Source: an uncultured Pelagibacteraceae bacterium (lineage in GTDB: Bacteria; Pseudomonadota; Alphaproteobacteria; Pelagibacterales; Pelagibacteraceae). From it: a DNA stretch of 64,000 bases. The notes below the pieces were generated by a model. That model did no database searches, was not told where the DNA came from, and saw nothing but the letters and a program-made list of their open reading frames with translations. Positions 54,287 through 63,824 of this stretch are shown here, piece after piece. The stretch spans positions 62,001-126,000 of the forward strand of contig CACAUR010000002.1 of NCBI GenBank assembly GCA_902535745.1. Reading direction: 5' to 3'. Position numbers and translations under genes: made by a program. Position 1 is the stretch's first letter; each line of letters starts with the position of its first letter.

Positions 54287-55574
54287 AAGATATTTTTATT
54301 TATTCATATTTTTATTTCTTCTTAATTGTTCATTAAATCCTAATTCGAAATTTTGGACAAAAGAAAAAAAGATTTTGGTCGATAAAAACTCAACTACCGT
54401 TTTATTAAAAACAGAAAAAAAATCCTTAAGTGAATTTAATCATAATTTTAAAATTTCTCTCCCCAAAAATTTGAAGGTAAATATCAATAAGAATTTAAAT
54501 AATGACGGCTTCATAAATTTTGATGCAAATCTTGAAAGGATGTCTAAATATAATTTTAGTAAGATAAAATCATTCTCAAATTTTGAGCCTGAAATATTGA
54601 TAGATAAAAATCACCTGTTTTACTTTGACAACAAAGGATCAATAATTAAATTCGATAATAACTCAAACATAGTCTGGAAACAAAATCACTACTCGAAACA
54701 AGATAAGAAACTACAACCAATTTTATTTTTTGGCAAAAGTGGAGAAAATTTACTTGTTGTGGATAGCATAGCAAATTATTACGTAATTAATAAAATTACA
54801 GGAAAACTAAAATGGAAGAAAAAACATTCTTCGTCATTTAATTCTCAAATAAAAACTTTTGAGGATAAAGCTTTGGTAATTGATATGGAGAATAAGTTAA
54901 GATGTTTTTCTTTGGAGACCGGAGATCTTTTATGGTCAGTAAAAACCCAACAATCACTCTTGAGATCTCAAAAAAAACAATCACTTATTTTAAATAACGG
55001 TAAAGTTGTTTTTAGTAATTCTATCGGAGATGTTACTGCAGTAGATATTTATAGTGGAAAAATAATTTGGCAGACACCAACTCAATCAAATTTAACTTTT
55101 GGGAATACTTATTTTTTGAAACTCTCGGACATTGTCTCGGATAAATCTTCAATATTTGTTTCAGACAACAATGACCAATTTTTATCTATTGATTTATTAT
55201 CGGGTGCTATTAATTGGAGACAAGATTTTAGCTCTGAACTTAGACCAACAATAATTGGCAATTATTTGATTACAATTTCAGATAATGGTTTGCTTGTAGT
55301 GATGAACAAAGAGACGGGTCAGATTCTAAGAATTAATGATTTATTTAAAAATGTTAAGGAGAAAAGAAAAAAAGATTACCAACCCATAGGTTTTTTAGTC
55401 GGAAAGTTTTATCTTTATGTCTCAACGAATAATGGAAGAATTTTGGTTGTAAATTTTAAAGAAGGTAAAATTGAAAAAACATTAAAATTAGATAACAATA
55501 AGCTTCAAAGACCTGTTTATTTCAATAAAAGTTTATATATTGCAAAAGACAATTCGATCATTAGACTAAATTAA
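54279..55574 (+). CDS. bamB: Outer membrane protein assembly lipoprotein BamB-like (PQQ-type beta-propeller)
   Basis: A 431-residue lipoprotein starting at GTG. The N-terminus carries a lipobox (FLFLLNCSLNPNS), so it is processed and lipidated. The rest is a PQQ-like propeller; repeats end in GKLKWKKKH, TGDLLWSVKT, SGKIIWQTPT and SGAINWRQDF. BamB forms part of the BAM complex that inserts outer membrane beta-barrels. It follows the YfgM-like gene as in many Proteobacteria; the usual downstream der is not next to it. Confidence 0.88.
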   Translation: MIKRYFYLFIFLFLLNCSLNPNSKFWTKEKKILVDKNSTTVLLKTEKKSLSEFNHNFKISLPKNLKVNINKNLNNDGFINFDANLERMSKYNFSKIKSFSNFEPEILIDKNHLFYFDNKGSIIKFDNNSNIVWKQNHYSKQDKKLQPILFFGKSGENLLVVDSIANYYVINKITGKLKWKKKHSSSFNSQIKTFEDKALVIDMENKLRCFSLETGDLLWSVKTQQSLLRSQKKQSLILNNGKVVFSNSIGDVTAVDIYSGKIIWQTPTQSNLTFGNTYFLKLSDIVSDKSSIFVSDNNDQFLSIDLLSGAINWRQDFSSELRPTIIGNYLITISDNGLLVVMNKETGQILRINDLFKNVKEKRKKDYQPIGFLVGKFYLYVSTNNGRILVVNFKEGKIEKTLKLDNNKLQRPVYFNKSLYIAKDNSIIRLN

Positions 55575-56002
55575 TGCTTCTAAAAATTCTTGAAAAATTA
55601 GGTAGAAAAAAAATTGTTTTAGATAGGGGGCCTTCCCATCCTCAATATGAAAAGGCTAAACCTTGGATGAACAGATATTATCTAATTTTTAGAAATAGGC
55701 CCAAGTGGTTTCCTTTTAATATTTTAATACATGAAATGTTAGATGATGATCATGGGGAAGGTGTTCATAATCATCCATTCCCTTTTATGACAATAATTCT
55801 TAGGGATGGATATTTTGAAACTCTAAAAAGTGGAAGATACTGGAGACCAGCAGGATATATTGGTTTTAGATCAGCAAATACACATCATAGAATTGATATT
55901 AAGCCAGGAACGAAACCTCTTACCGTGTTTATAGCAGGACCTTATGGATTGAGAAAAGGACCAAGATCAGAGTATGGAATTGATTTTAAAACTAAAAAAT
56001 GA
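55574..56002 (+). CDS. Cupin-like putative metal-binding protein
   Basis: A 142-residue protein I cannot name. A histidine cluster DDDHGEGVHNHPFPFMTIILRDGYFE (His60, His65, His67, with a possible Glu82 ligand) followed by ANTHHRIDIKPG (His104/His105) fits a cupin double-stranded beta-helix with one metal. It starts on the last base of the bamB stop and overlaps yjbQ, so it is translated as part of this run. Function unknown; dioxygenase-like chemistry is possible. Confidence 0.6.
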   Translation: MLLKILEKLGRKKIVLDRGPSHPQYEKAKPWMNRYYLIFRNRPKWFPFNILIHEMLDDDHGEGVHNHPFPFMTIILRDGYFETLKSGRYWRPAGYIGFRSANTHHRIDIKPGTKPLTVFIAGPYGLRKGPRSEYGIDFKTKK

Positions 56003-56418
56003 AGCAAAAGTTTTTTGAATTAGAAATAAAAACAAACGGACAAAAATTATATAATTTTACTGATCAAACCATAAACTGGATTAAGAAAAATTCTTTTAAT
56101 GATGGAATTTTAAATTTAAGCATTCAACACACAAGCGCCTCTTTAATCGTTCAAGAAAACGCTGATCCAGACGTTCAAGCGGATTTAATTAACTATTTTG
56201 ATAAATTAGTTCCTATGGATGAAAAATCCTACATTCATAAATCCGAGGGAAAGGATGATATGCCAGCGCATATTAAATCCGCTCTAACAAATAATCAAAT
56301 TTCTCTGAGTATAAAAAAAATGGAATTATTGTTAGGTACATGGCAAGGAATTTATTTATTTGAACACAGAATTGAAAGACAAGTGAGAAAAATTATTCAC
56401 CATTTCATAGGCGACTAA
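55999..56418 (+). CDS. yjbQ: YjbQ family (UPF0047) protein
   Basis: A 139-residue single-domain protein with the family signature LSIQHTSASLIVQENADPDVQADL and the C-terminal LLGTWQGIYLFEHR. The family was reported to have weak thiamine phosphate synthase activity; the physiological role is unsettled. Overlaps the cupin-like gene by ATGA and the convergent gene by 4 bases. Confidence 0.92.
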   Translation: MKQKFFELEIKTNGQKLYNFTDQTINWIKKNSFNDGILNLSIQHTSASLIVQENADPDVQADLINYFDKLVPMDEKSYIHKSEGKDDMPAHIKSALTNNQISLSIKKMELLLGTWQGIYLFEHRIERQVRKIIHHFIGD

Positions 56419-56861
56419 ATGTGAGGATCGTATGCCCACTGTAAAATAGCTTGTCTCTGTCTTCTTCTACAAGTTAAATTTCCTTTTTCACAATTTTTTT
56501 CTATAGCAGTCACATGTCTTCTGAAATTCTTCCACCTTTTAATTTGAGTTATATCTACCTTTGGTATTCTTCTACCCATTGAGAATCTACAATACCACTG
56601 GAACCAACCCAATGGATCTTCTTTAAATATCCATCCTTTCTCAATCCAGTGTTCTCTAGAAAGCCCAGCTTTCACTTTAAATCTATTTATATTTACATCA
56701 AATGTCTTACTCAGTTTAGCTTTTACAAACCAACTTTTTGGATACTCTTTAATGTTATTTCCAAAATAAGATCCACCAAAAACTCCCAACTCAAGCATTT
56801 TTTTTGGGGAAAGTTCTGGTTTAAATAATCTATAAATCTCTGCGTCGCTTAATTTTTTCAT
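56415..56861 (-). CDS. Conserved hypothetical protein, Trp/Arg-rich
   Basis: A 148-residue soluble protein without recognised catalytic motif. Notable blocks are MLELGVFGGSYFGNNIKEYPKSWF, a DPLGWFQWYCRFSMGRR segment and ITQIKRWKNFRRHV, ending RRRQRQAILQWAYD. I recall similar proteins annotated as hypothetical in many marine bacteria and in plants, but cannot confirm it here. Four bases separate it from the ammonia-lyase gene upstream on the same strand. Confidence 0.7.
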   Translation of the reverse strand: MKKLSDAEIYRLFKPELSPKKMLELGVFGGSYFGNNIKEYPKSWFVKAKLSKTFDVNINRFKVKAGLSREHWIEKGWIFKEDPLGWFQWYCRFSMGRRIPKVDITQIKRWKNFRRHVTAIEKNCEKGNLTCRRRQRQAILQWAYDPHI

Positions 56862-56865
56862 ACAA

Positions 56866-58002
56866 TTAAATCAATTTTTTTCCCTCACTTAATAACTTCT
56901 GGTAAAGATCTGTATCTGTAGATCCTTCACAACCAATTAATAATATATTTGAATTTTTATCTATTTCTAGGTTACTCTTTATTTCTTTGTTATTACAACA
57001 TGAAATTAAACTTGTGATCCCAGGTGTTGAACATTCACCTCCTTCTATTGAAATATCACTTAATACTTTATCTGCTAACATTGCCACGGTCTGTGAGACG
57101 AATTTATCTGAAACAGATATACAATTATTTACAGAATTTTTTAATATTTGCCATGGGACTAATGACACTTCTCCACAAGACATGCCACCCATAATACTTT
57201 CATTCCTAATGTTTACACTAGTAGGAGTATTATTTTCAATACTCTGCATTACACAATTTGCATTTTCAGGCTCAACAATAATAATTTTTGGTACCTTTTT
57301 GAAGTAATTAGCTACACCAGCAACTAAACCTGCCGCCATACCTCCGACACCTGCTTGTAAAAAAATATGTGTGATATATTCGTTGGTTTGAACAGAAATT
57401 TCTTTTATTATTGTCGAATATCCAGCCATTGTAAGTTTTGGAACAAATTCATAATCTGGCCATGATACATCTTGAATAATTTCCCAATTATTTTTTTTTG
57501 ACTCTTCCTTACAAAAATTTAGGGAATCTTCATAATTTCCTTTAACTCTGATTACTTCAGCATTCAAATTCCTCATTTCTTCAGCTCTTGTTTCGCTCAC
57601 ATTCTCACCAATAAAAATTTTACAACTTAATCCTAAATTTTTTGCTCCCCAAGCGACTGATTTGCCATGATTCCCTGCAGTTGCCGTTGAAACTATAATA
57701 TCTTTTCTCCCTTTAGTTATTCTCTCTACAGCATAGGCGCCACCAAGCGCCTTAAAAGATTTGAGACCAAATCTCTTAGATTCATCTTTGTAAAATATAT
57801 TTTTTAACCCTAATTCTTTACAAAGTTTACTTAAACTTTCTAACGGAGTAGGTTGATATTTTCGCCATTTAGAAATTGTTTTATGGGCGTCTTCTAATAA
57901 ATCGCTATTTAAGATTTTTAATATTTTTGATCGATCAAATTCAAAATTTTCATTATTAATAAACTTTGTAAATTTTTGATTCAGGTATAGATTTTTCTGC
58001 AT
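56866..58002 (-). CDS. dpaL: PLP-dependent diaminopropionate ammonia-lyase-like enzyme
   Basis: A 378-residue fold-type II PLP enzyme. The Schiff-base lysine is Lys84 (RFGLKSFKALGGAYAVERI), and the phosphate-cup region is near GVGGMAAG. The block STATAGNHGKSVAWGAKNLGL and the overall order match diaminopropionate ammonia-lyase, which converts 2,3-diaminopropionate to pyruvate and ammonia. Threonine dehydratase-like relatives, including EutB of ectoine clusters, are an alternative. It is transcribed away from gpsA. Confidence 0.82.
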   Translation of the reverse strand: MQKNLYLNQKFTKFINNENFEFDRSKILKILNSDLLEDAHKTISKWRKYQPTPLESLSKLCKELGLKNIFYKDESKRFGLKSFKALGGAYAVERITKGRKDIIVSTATAGNHGKSVAWGAKNLGLSCKIFIGENVSETRAEEMRNLNAEVIRVKGNYEDSLNFCKEESKKNNWEIIQDVSWPDYEFVPKLTMAGYSTIIKEISVQTNEYITHIFLQAGVGGMAAGLVAGVANYFKKVPKIIIVEPENANCVMQSIENNTPTSVNIRNESIMGGMSCGEVSLVPWQILKNSVNNCISVSDKFVSQTVAMLADKVLSDISIEGGECSTPGITSLISCCNNKEIKSNLEIDKNSNILLIGCEGSTDTDLYQKLLSEGKKLI

Positions 58003-58081
58003 TTGTTTAAATAGTAAGAAATTATAAGGTAACTCTTAGGCTGGACTAAATCAAATAATTAGTGCATAGAGATTATCATAT

Positions 58082-59098
58082 ATGACTAAAATTATTATAA
58101 TTGGCGCTGGTGCAATGGGCTCGGCTTTCACGATCCCTTGCATTGAAAATGGCAATGATGTTACCTTAATCGGTACACACCTCGAAAATAATTTAATTGA
58201 TGAAATTTCCAAATCAGTTCATCCTGTATTGAAAGTAGCTTTACCCAAAAAACTTAAACTTGCAAAATTTGAAAAAATTAAGGATTATTCAGATGCTGAT
58301 TTAATTGTATGTGCGGTAAGCTCTATAGGAGTTGATTGGTTTATTGACCAAATTTCTCAAATGGGAAATAAAAAACTTAATATAGTTTTATTAACCAAGG
58401 GTTTGAGTATCGAGGCAGGAAAATTAATAACCATTTCTTACAAGATTAAAAATGAACTAAAAAAAAGTGGTTTTGATGATGTGATTGTATCAGCAATAAA
58501 AGGACCTTGTCTTGCAGCTGGGTTAGCAAATAAGATGAGAACAGGAACAGTAATTGCTAGTGAAAACAAAGATACTGCAAAAATAATACAGAAAACAATA
58601 ACAACTGAATATTATTCGACAGAGACATCAGAAGACGTAAAAGGAGTAGAATTTTGTGGTGCAATTAAAAATATCTATTCTATGTTAATTGGTGCCTCTG
58701 AAGGTTTAAGTAACCCAAGCGCACCTGAAAGTATTAAATCAAAATACTTTTTGAATACCTCAGCATCTTTAATTCATCGCTCAATTTCTGAGATGGTAAA
58801 ATTTACCAAATACTTTGGTGGGAATGAAACAACAGTTTATGGACTTGCTGGTTTGGGAGATCTATATGTAAGTGCAATAGGCGGGAGAAATAGTCAAATG
58901 GGGAAATATTTAGGACAAGGAACTTTATATAAAGAAGCTAAAGAAAAATTTATGAATGATATTACTGTTGAAGGTGCACAGTTAGCACTTGAAATTGGTC
59001 CAATTCTTTTAAAGGAACTTAAAAAAAATGAATTTCCTTTAATGTTCAACATACTTGAGACTATCTGCAATAATAAGAAATTAAGTATTAATTGGTAA
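58082..59098 (+). CDS. gpsA: Glycerol-3-phosphate dehydrogenase (NAD(P)+), GpsA family
   Basis: Reduces dihydroxyacetone phosphate to sn-glycerol 3-phosphate for phospholipid synthesis. It is 338 residues long. The dinucleotide motif IIIIGAGAMGSAFTIPC starts the protein. The catalytic region is recognised in VSAIKGPCLAAGLANKMRTGTV, EFCGAIKNIYSMLIGASEGL with the active-site lysine, and GLAGLGDLYVSAIGGRNSQMG. The sequence is somewhat divergent from typical GpsA, so another substrate is possible. Its stop lies one base from the end of the convergent fhs gene. Confidence 0.85.
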   Translation: MTKIIIIGAGAMGSAFTIPCIENGNDVTLIGTHLENNLIDEISKSVHPVLKVALPKKLKLAKFEKIKDYSDADLIVCAVSSIGVDWFIDQISQMGNKKLNIVLLTKGLSIEAGKLITISYKIKNELKKSGFDDVIVSAIKGPCLAAGLANKMRTGTVIASENKDTAKIIQKTITTEYYSTETSEDVKGVEFCGAIKNIYSMLIGASEGLSNPSAPESIKSKYFLNTSASLIHRSISEMVKFTKYFGGNETTVYGLAGLGDLYVSAIGGRNSQMGKYLGQGTLYKEAKEKFMNDITVEGAQLALEIGPILLKELKKNEFPLMFNILETICNNKKLSINW

Positions 59099-59099
59099 A

Positions 59100-60788
59100 C
59101 TAAAACAGTCCCTCAACTTCACCTTTTTTGTTAAGCTTAATATTATTTGCAGCAGGAACTTTGGGTAGACCAGGCATAGTCATAATTGATCCACAAACAA
59201 CTACAATAAACTCAGCTCCTGACGACAATCTTACCTCTCTAATTGGGATTTCATGATTTGATGGAGCTCCTTTCAACTTTGGATCTGTTGAAAAACTATA
59301 TTGGGTTTTAGCTATGCAAACAGGTAAGTTTTTGTAGCCGTTATCCTCAAACACTTTAAGTTTTTCTTTTACATCTTCATTTGCAACGACTCTATCACCT
59401 CTGTAAATTTCTTTTACAATTTTTTCAATTTTATCCCAAAGATTTAAACTATCCTCGTACAAAAGTTTGAAATTACTTTTTTTTGAGTCTTTACAAGTTT
59501 TAACAACTTTTTTAGCTAGGTCGGTTGTACCCCTACCTCCTATCGCCCAGTGATTACATTCACTAACCTGAATATTCATATCTTTACAAAAATTAAGAAC
59601 AACATTTATTTCTTTTTTTGTATCTAAAGCAAAATGGTTTATTGCTACAATTGGTTCTAATCCAAATTTTTTAATATTTAATATGTGTCTTTCTAAATTG
59701 ACTAAACCTTTTTTTAAAGACTCGATGTCCTCTTTTTTAAGATTCTCTTTTTCTACACCTCCGTGCATTTTTAATGCTCTTATAGTTGCAACAATTACAA
59801 CACAGCTAGGTTTTAATCCTGCCTTTCTACATTTAATATCCAAAAATTTTTCAGCACCAAGGTCTGCACCAAACCCTGCTTCTGTAACAACGTAGTCTGA
59901 TAGCTTAAGAGCTGTTGTTGTAGCAATAACAGAATTACATCCATGAGCAATATTAGCGAATGGACCTCCATGAATAATAGCTGGGTTATGCTCTAAGCTT
60001 TGGGTAACATTAGGTCTTATTGCCTCTTTTAAAAGAACAGTCATTGGTCCGTGGGCATTTAAATCTTTTGCAAAGATTGTCTGACCCTCTTTATTGTAAG
60101 CTATAGTTATATTTCCAATTTTTTTTTCTAAATCATTTAAATCTTTAGCCAAACAAAAAATGGCCATGACCTCAGAAGCAACAGTTATATCAAAACCATC
60201 TACTCTTTTAAAATCTTTTGCAATACCACTGGTATTGATATCAATAAATCTCAGAGCGCGGTCGTTCATATCCATCACTCTTTTCCAAACTATTTTTTTT
60301 TCATCAATATTAAGTTTGTTTCCCCAGTAAATATGATTATCAATCATTGCAGATAACAAATTATGTGCTGATGTAATCGCATGAAAGTCTCCAGTGAAAT
60401 GAAGGTTTATCTGCTCCATAGGAACAACTTGAGCATATCCACCACCAGCAGCTCCTCCTTTCATACCAAACGAGGGTCCAAGACTTGGCTCTCTTAAACA
60501 AACAATAGATTTTTTTCCAATTTTATTCAAACCATCATTTAGACCAACAGAAGTAGTTGTTTTACCTTCCCCCGCCGGTGTTGGAGTAATAGCTGTCACA
60601 AGGATAAGATGACCGTCTTTTTTCTTTTTAAGTTTATTTAAAAACGTAAAATTTATTTTTGCTATATGTCTTCCCATGGGGCTGAAAGCACTTGGGTTAT
60701 CAGGAACGTTTATTTTTTTTAAAATTTTTGAAATTGGTTTGAGTTTACTATTTCTAGCTATTTCTATATCGGATTTAAATTTTTTCAT
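59100..60788 (-). CDS. fhs: Formate-tetrahydrofolate ligase
   Basis: ATP-dependent activation of formate to 10-formyl-tetrahydrofolate, linking C1 oxidation and purine/methionine supply. The 562 residues include the P-loop [44 protein letters not shown], and the [13 protein letters not shown] and [20 protein letters not shown] blocks. It has a 95-base gap to the divergent methyltransferase-like gene. SAR11 is known for C1 metabolism, which this fits. Confidence 0.98.
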   Translation of the reverse strand: MKKFKSDIEIARNSKLKPISKILKKINVPDNPSAFSPMGRHIAKINFTFLNKLKKKKDGHLILVTAITPTPAGEGKTTTSVGLNDGLNKIGKKSIVCLREPSLGPSFGMKGGAAGGGYAQVVPMEQINLHFTGDFHAITSAHNLLSAMIDNHIYWGNKLNIDEKKIVWKRVMDMNDRALRFIDINTSGIAKDFKRVDGFDITVASEVMAIFCLAKDLNDLEKKIGNITIAYNKEGQTIFAKDLNAHGPMTVLLKEAIRPNVTQSLEHNPAIIHGGPFANIAHGCNSVIATTTALKLSDYVVTEAGFGADLGAEKFLDIKCRKAGLKPSCVVIVATIRALKMHGGVEKENLKKEDIESLKKGLVNLERHILNIKKFGLEPIVAINHFALDTKKEINVVLNFCKDMNIQVSECNHWAIGGRGTTDLAKKVVKTCKDSKKSNFKLLYEDSLNLWDKIEKIVKEIYRGDRVVANEDVKEKLKVFEDNGYKNLPVCIAKTQYSFSTDPKLKGAPSNHEIPIREVRLSSGAEFIVVVCGSIMTMPGLPKVPAANNIKLNKKGEVEGLF

Positions 60789-60883
60789 TTATGTCGTTTT
60801 TTAGGGTGTTTATACTTTATTTGTTCACTTTAAAAGAACTAAATTACAATGGACATTTAATTATTAAATACATATCTTGAAGC

Positions 60884-61993
60884 ATGAAAAAAAATTTCAG
60901 ATTTTTTGATAATAGACAAAAATATCTTCTATTTGTAACCACAACTAATGAAAAAAATAAAATCGCTGATGCTTTAAAACCAATTGTTCAAAATTTAAAA
61001 CCAAAAAACCCTGCACTAAAGGTTTTCGACGCTGGAATGGGGGACGGCTCTTTATTAATGAGCGTGATGAGGCAATGTCATCAAAAAATGCCTAATATAC
61101 CTCTGTTGGTCTCTACAAAAGAAATAAGCATGGAAGATGTGAGGTTAGGTTTAGAGAAACTCCCTGATAGATTTGCTGAGCATAAAAATACTGTTTTTGT
61201 TATTTCAAATTTGAATTATGTAGAATCGACTTCTTTAAAATCAAAAAATGTTAAAAAACAAAAAAAGATGAATTGGAAAGTTGTAAAATTAAAGGGAAAT
61301 TCCTCTTTAGACTTTTCAAATCAATTAAGGAGACTTAACCAAGAATTTTTAGCTAAAAAGTGGCAAGTTGAAACTAATCCAAAAACAGGAACATCAACTT
61401 ATAAAGAACCATGCGTGATTGTTATCTATAGAAAAGATCAAGAATTCGTTCTTAAGGATGTAATACCAAAAAAAAATAATGGAAAAACTGATTATAATTT
61501 AATTATTGCCTCTCAACCTTATAGATCAAGAGTAACTGCAGAAAAAAAGGTAAAATATGTAATTGAACCAATGATAAAGTCTTTAGCAAAAAGGGGAAAG
61601 CTAGTTGTGGTTCATGCTTGTGGTGAAGATCCAGCAAATAAAATAATTAAAAAGGTATGGCCTAAAGAAAATCCATTTCCATATTTGTATTCATCGATTG
61701 AAAAATACATTAAGTCAAATACAGATAAATCTTTCTTAAAAACATTAAAATTCCATAAAGTAAAAAAAATTAGTTATGTTTTGAGAGCACTGCCAAACGA
61801 AATTAGTGGTGGAATAGCTACATCATTAATTTTTTCTGCATGGAATGCCGCAGTCTATGTGAACCAAATATCGGATGAGCAAATAATGAAAGCAGAAAAA
61901 CATAAGAATTACCAAAAAATTGTACAAAACATCGTAAATAAATATAAAGGATTACACTTTAAAAACGAATTATTCATAATAGAAAAAAAATAA
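60884..61993 (+). CDS. Putative SAM-dependent methyltransferase-like protein, uncharacterised
   Basis: A 369-residue protein with no family I can name. An N-terminal motif KVFDAGMGDGSLL (residues 47-58) resembles the glycine-rich SAM-binding motif I, with a following acidic residue in LLVSTKEIS. The later segment KVKYVIEPMIKSLAKRGKLVVVHACGEDP is like post-motif III of class I methyltransferases. The rest is Lys-rich and hydrophilic. Substrate unknown. No partner gene overlaps it. Confidence 0.55.
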   Translation: MKKNFRFFDNRQKYLLFVTTTNEKNKIADALKPIVQNLKPKNPALKVFDAGMGDGSLLMSVMRQCHQKMPNIPLLVSTKEISMEDVRLGLEKLPDRFAEHKNTVFVISNLNYVESTSLKSKNVKKQKKMNWKVVKLKGNSSLDFSNQLRRLNQEFLAKKWQVETNPKTGTSTYKEPCVIVIYRKDQEFVLKDVIPKKNNGKTDYNLIIASQPYRSRVTAEKKVKYVIEPMIKSLAKRGKLVVVHACGEDPANKIIKKVWPKENPFPYLYSSIEKYIKSNTDKSFLKTLKFHKVKKISYVLRALPNEISGGIATSLIFSAWNAAVYVNQISDEQIMKAEKHKNYQKIVQNIVNKYKGLHFKNELFIIEKK

Positions 61994-62105
61994 TAAATAT
62001 TTTTCAACCATTATTTGTAATTAAATTTTTTTTTTATCCTCAAATTGATCACCAATTTTCATTTTAAATTGTTGTAAAAAATCTTCACAAATTGTAACAG
62101 AGGCA

Positions 62106-62315
62106 ATGTTTAATAAAACACTTATTCCAATTGCCTTTTTTTTAATACTAACTAGTTGTTACCAGTCCACCACTTCATTAATTGCCCCAACAGTTACATT
62201 AGGAACTTCTGGAAACACAACAAAATCCGCATTTTCATACTATGTAAATAAATCAGTAAAAAAAGCCACTGGAAAATATCCTGCTGAACACATAAAAAAA
62301 AGATTTAAAAAATAA
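62106..62315 (+). CDS. Small lipoprotein
   Basis: A 69-residue protein with an N-terminal hydrophobic signal and lipobox (IAFFLILTSCYQST), so lipidation at Cys18 is predicted, leaving a 52-residue mature lipoprotein ending in KKRFKK. AGAGG upstream of the ATG supports the start. A 112-base gap precedes it. Its stop lies 3 bases from the end of the convergent GNAT gene. Function unknown. Confidence 0.7.
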   Translation: MFNKTLIPIAFFLILTSCYQSTTSLIAPTVTLGTSGNTTKSAFSYYVNKSVKKATGKYPAEHIKKRFKK

Positions 62316-62318
62316 AAA

Positions 62319-62774
62319 TTAAACTTTTATTTTCATATAGCAAGAATTTGGATCATCCCTATAATGACCAAAAGAACCACACTTTTCAAAGCCACAAGAT
62401 TTGAATAATTTTCTTGCTGGCTCAAAAAAATTACCTGACCCAGTTTCTATAAAAATATTCTTTAATCCAATATCTCTAGACTTTGATAATAAAATAGAAA
62501 TAATTTTTTTACCAAAACCTTTTTCTCTAAATTTATCATGAACTCTTATAGATTTAAACTCACCATGATTTTGACTGAGGACCTTTATTGCTCCACATCC
62601 AATTAGGTCTTCATTATCCCAGATGCTCCAGAATTTTATTGTTTTATCTTTAAGTCCATTTATATCGAGGACATGAGTACTACCCGCTGAAGAGACAGAT
62701 CTTAATTCAATAAAGTGTTTTATTAAAAGTTCATTTACTTTCAAATCATCAAAATTATTTTCAATGGCTTTCAT
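62319..62774 (-). CDS. GNAT-family N-acetyltransferase
   Basis: A 151-residue acetyltransferase. The acetyl-CoA-binding motif A is HDKFREKGFGKKIISILLSKS, followed by IGLKNIFIETGSGNFFEPARKLFKSCGFEKCG. The fold and length match small GNATs acting on amino groups of small molecules or proteins. It starts 6 bases downstream of the MBL hydrolase gene on the same strand. Confidence 0.88.
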   Translation of the reverse strand: MKAIENNFDDLKVNELLIKHFIELRSVSSAGSTHVLDINGLKDKTIKFWSIWDNEDLIGCGAIKVLSQNHGEFKSIRVHDKFREKGFGKKIISILLSKSRDIGLKNIFIETGSGNFFEPARKLFKSCGFEKCGSFGHYRDDPNSCYMKIKV

Positions 62775-62780
62775 TGTAAT

Positions 62781-63824
62781 CTATAAAATGTCATCTAAAT
62801 TTTTGAATTCACCGATTTTAAAAATAATTGCTTCATCATTTTTAAAACCATATTTTTTTGCATTGTCCAAAAATCTTTTTGGAGGCTCCATTATAGGCTC
62901 TAATGATAATACAAAAGTTCCCCAATGCATTCCAATAACCGTTTTGCTATTTAAGTCTTTAGCTATTTGCAATGCCTCTTCTGGATTGGTATGGTAAATA
63001 GATTTATCAAACATGGGTTTAAAGTTATAGGCGCCAATGTTTATAATGGTGAGATCAATTGGACCAAATTTTTTTCCAATCTCCTTATAAATTTCTCCGT
63101 ATCCAGTATCACAAGCAAACAAAATTTTTTTTCTTTTATATTCAATTAAATAACTTCCCCAAAGAGTTTTATTAGTATCCGTTAGACTTCTTTTTGACCA
63201 ATGAACTGCAGGTAGCATCGTTATTTTTAAGTCATTTTTTTCTATTGATTGATACCAATCAAGTTCACTTACATTTTGAAAATTATTTTTCGTGAAATAT
63301 TTACCAAGTTTAAGAGGAACAATTACATTTGCATCTTTATAGGGAAATTTTCTAATTGTACCCATATCTTGATGATCATAATGATTATGCGTCAGTAAAA
63401 ATAAATCAATTTTTGGAATTTCATTTAAGTTTAAAGCTGGTTCAACATATCTCTTAGGTCCAAAAATTAATGGCCCTGCATTTTTTGAGAAAACTGGATC
63501 TGTTATAATAGTTGTTTCCCCAAGTTTTATTAAAAATGTAGCATGACCAATCCAGCCAATATAATCTCCATTTTGTTTTATGGCTAAATTTTTTAAAACA
63601 TCCTCTTTTTCTAAAACATGATCTTCTGGTACTGTCATGTCCAATTTTTTTTTCTCTTTGTTAAAAGTAGAGTAAGACCACTTAATTTTGTCATCTCTCT
63701 CAGGAGATCCCTCTGGGTTTCTAAAGGTATTATCAGGTAAATGATGATACGGTTTATTATTCATAGAATTTAAATTTGAAAAAATAGAAAAACAGAAAAC
63801 TAAAACAATAAGCTTCTTAATCAT
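62781..63824 (-). CDS. Exported MBL-fold metallo-hydrolase (UlaG/NAPE-PLD-like)
   Basis: A 347-residue metallo-beta-lactamase-fold protein with a probable signal peptide or anchor at the N-terminus (LIVLVFCFSIFSNLNS). The metal motif is LFLLTHNHYDHQDMG (HxHxDH), with further ligands in the ILFACDTGYGEIY and VIGMHWGTF segments. The NHYDH and WSKRSLTD features place it near NAPE-phospholipase D/RomA-type hydrolases. Its ATG overlaps the stop of the purK fragment by 8 bases. Confidence 0.85.
   Translation of the reverse strand: MIKKLIVLVFCFSIFSNLNSMNNKPYHHLPDNTFRNPEGSPERDDKIKWSYSTFNKEKKKLDMTVPEDHVLEKEDVLKNLAIKQNGDYIGWIGHATFLIKLGETTIITDPVFSKNAGPLIFGPKRYVEPALNLNEIPKIDLFLLTHNHYDHQDMGTIRKFPYKDANVIVPLKLGKYFTKNNFQNVSELDWYQSIEKNDLKITMLPAVHWSKRSLTDTNKTLWGSYLIEYKRKKILFACDTGYGEIYKEIGKKFGPIDLTIINIGAYNFKPMFDKSIYHTNPEEALQIAKDLNSKTVIGMHWGTFVLSLEPIMEPPKRFLDNAKKYGFKNDEAIIFKIGEFKNLDDIL

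Noticed and set aside
60789-60883. Possible riboswitch upstream of fhs or the methyltransferase-like gene
   Set aside because: The 95-base gap shows no convincing stem-loop set or known aptamer consensus on reading.
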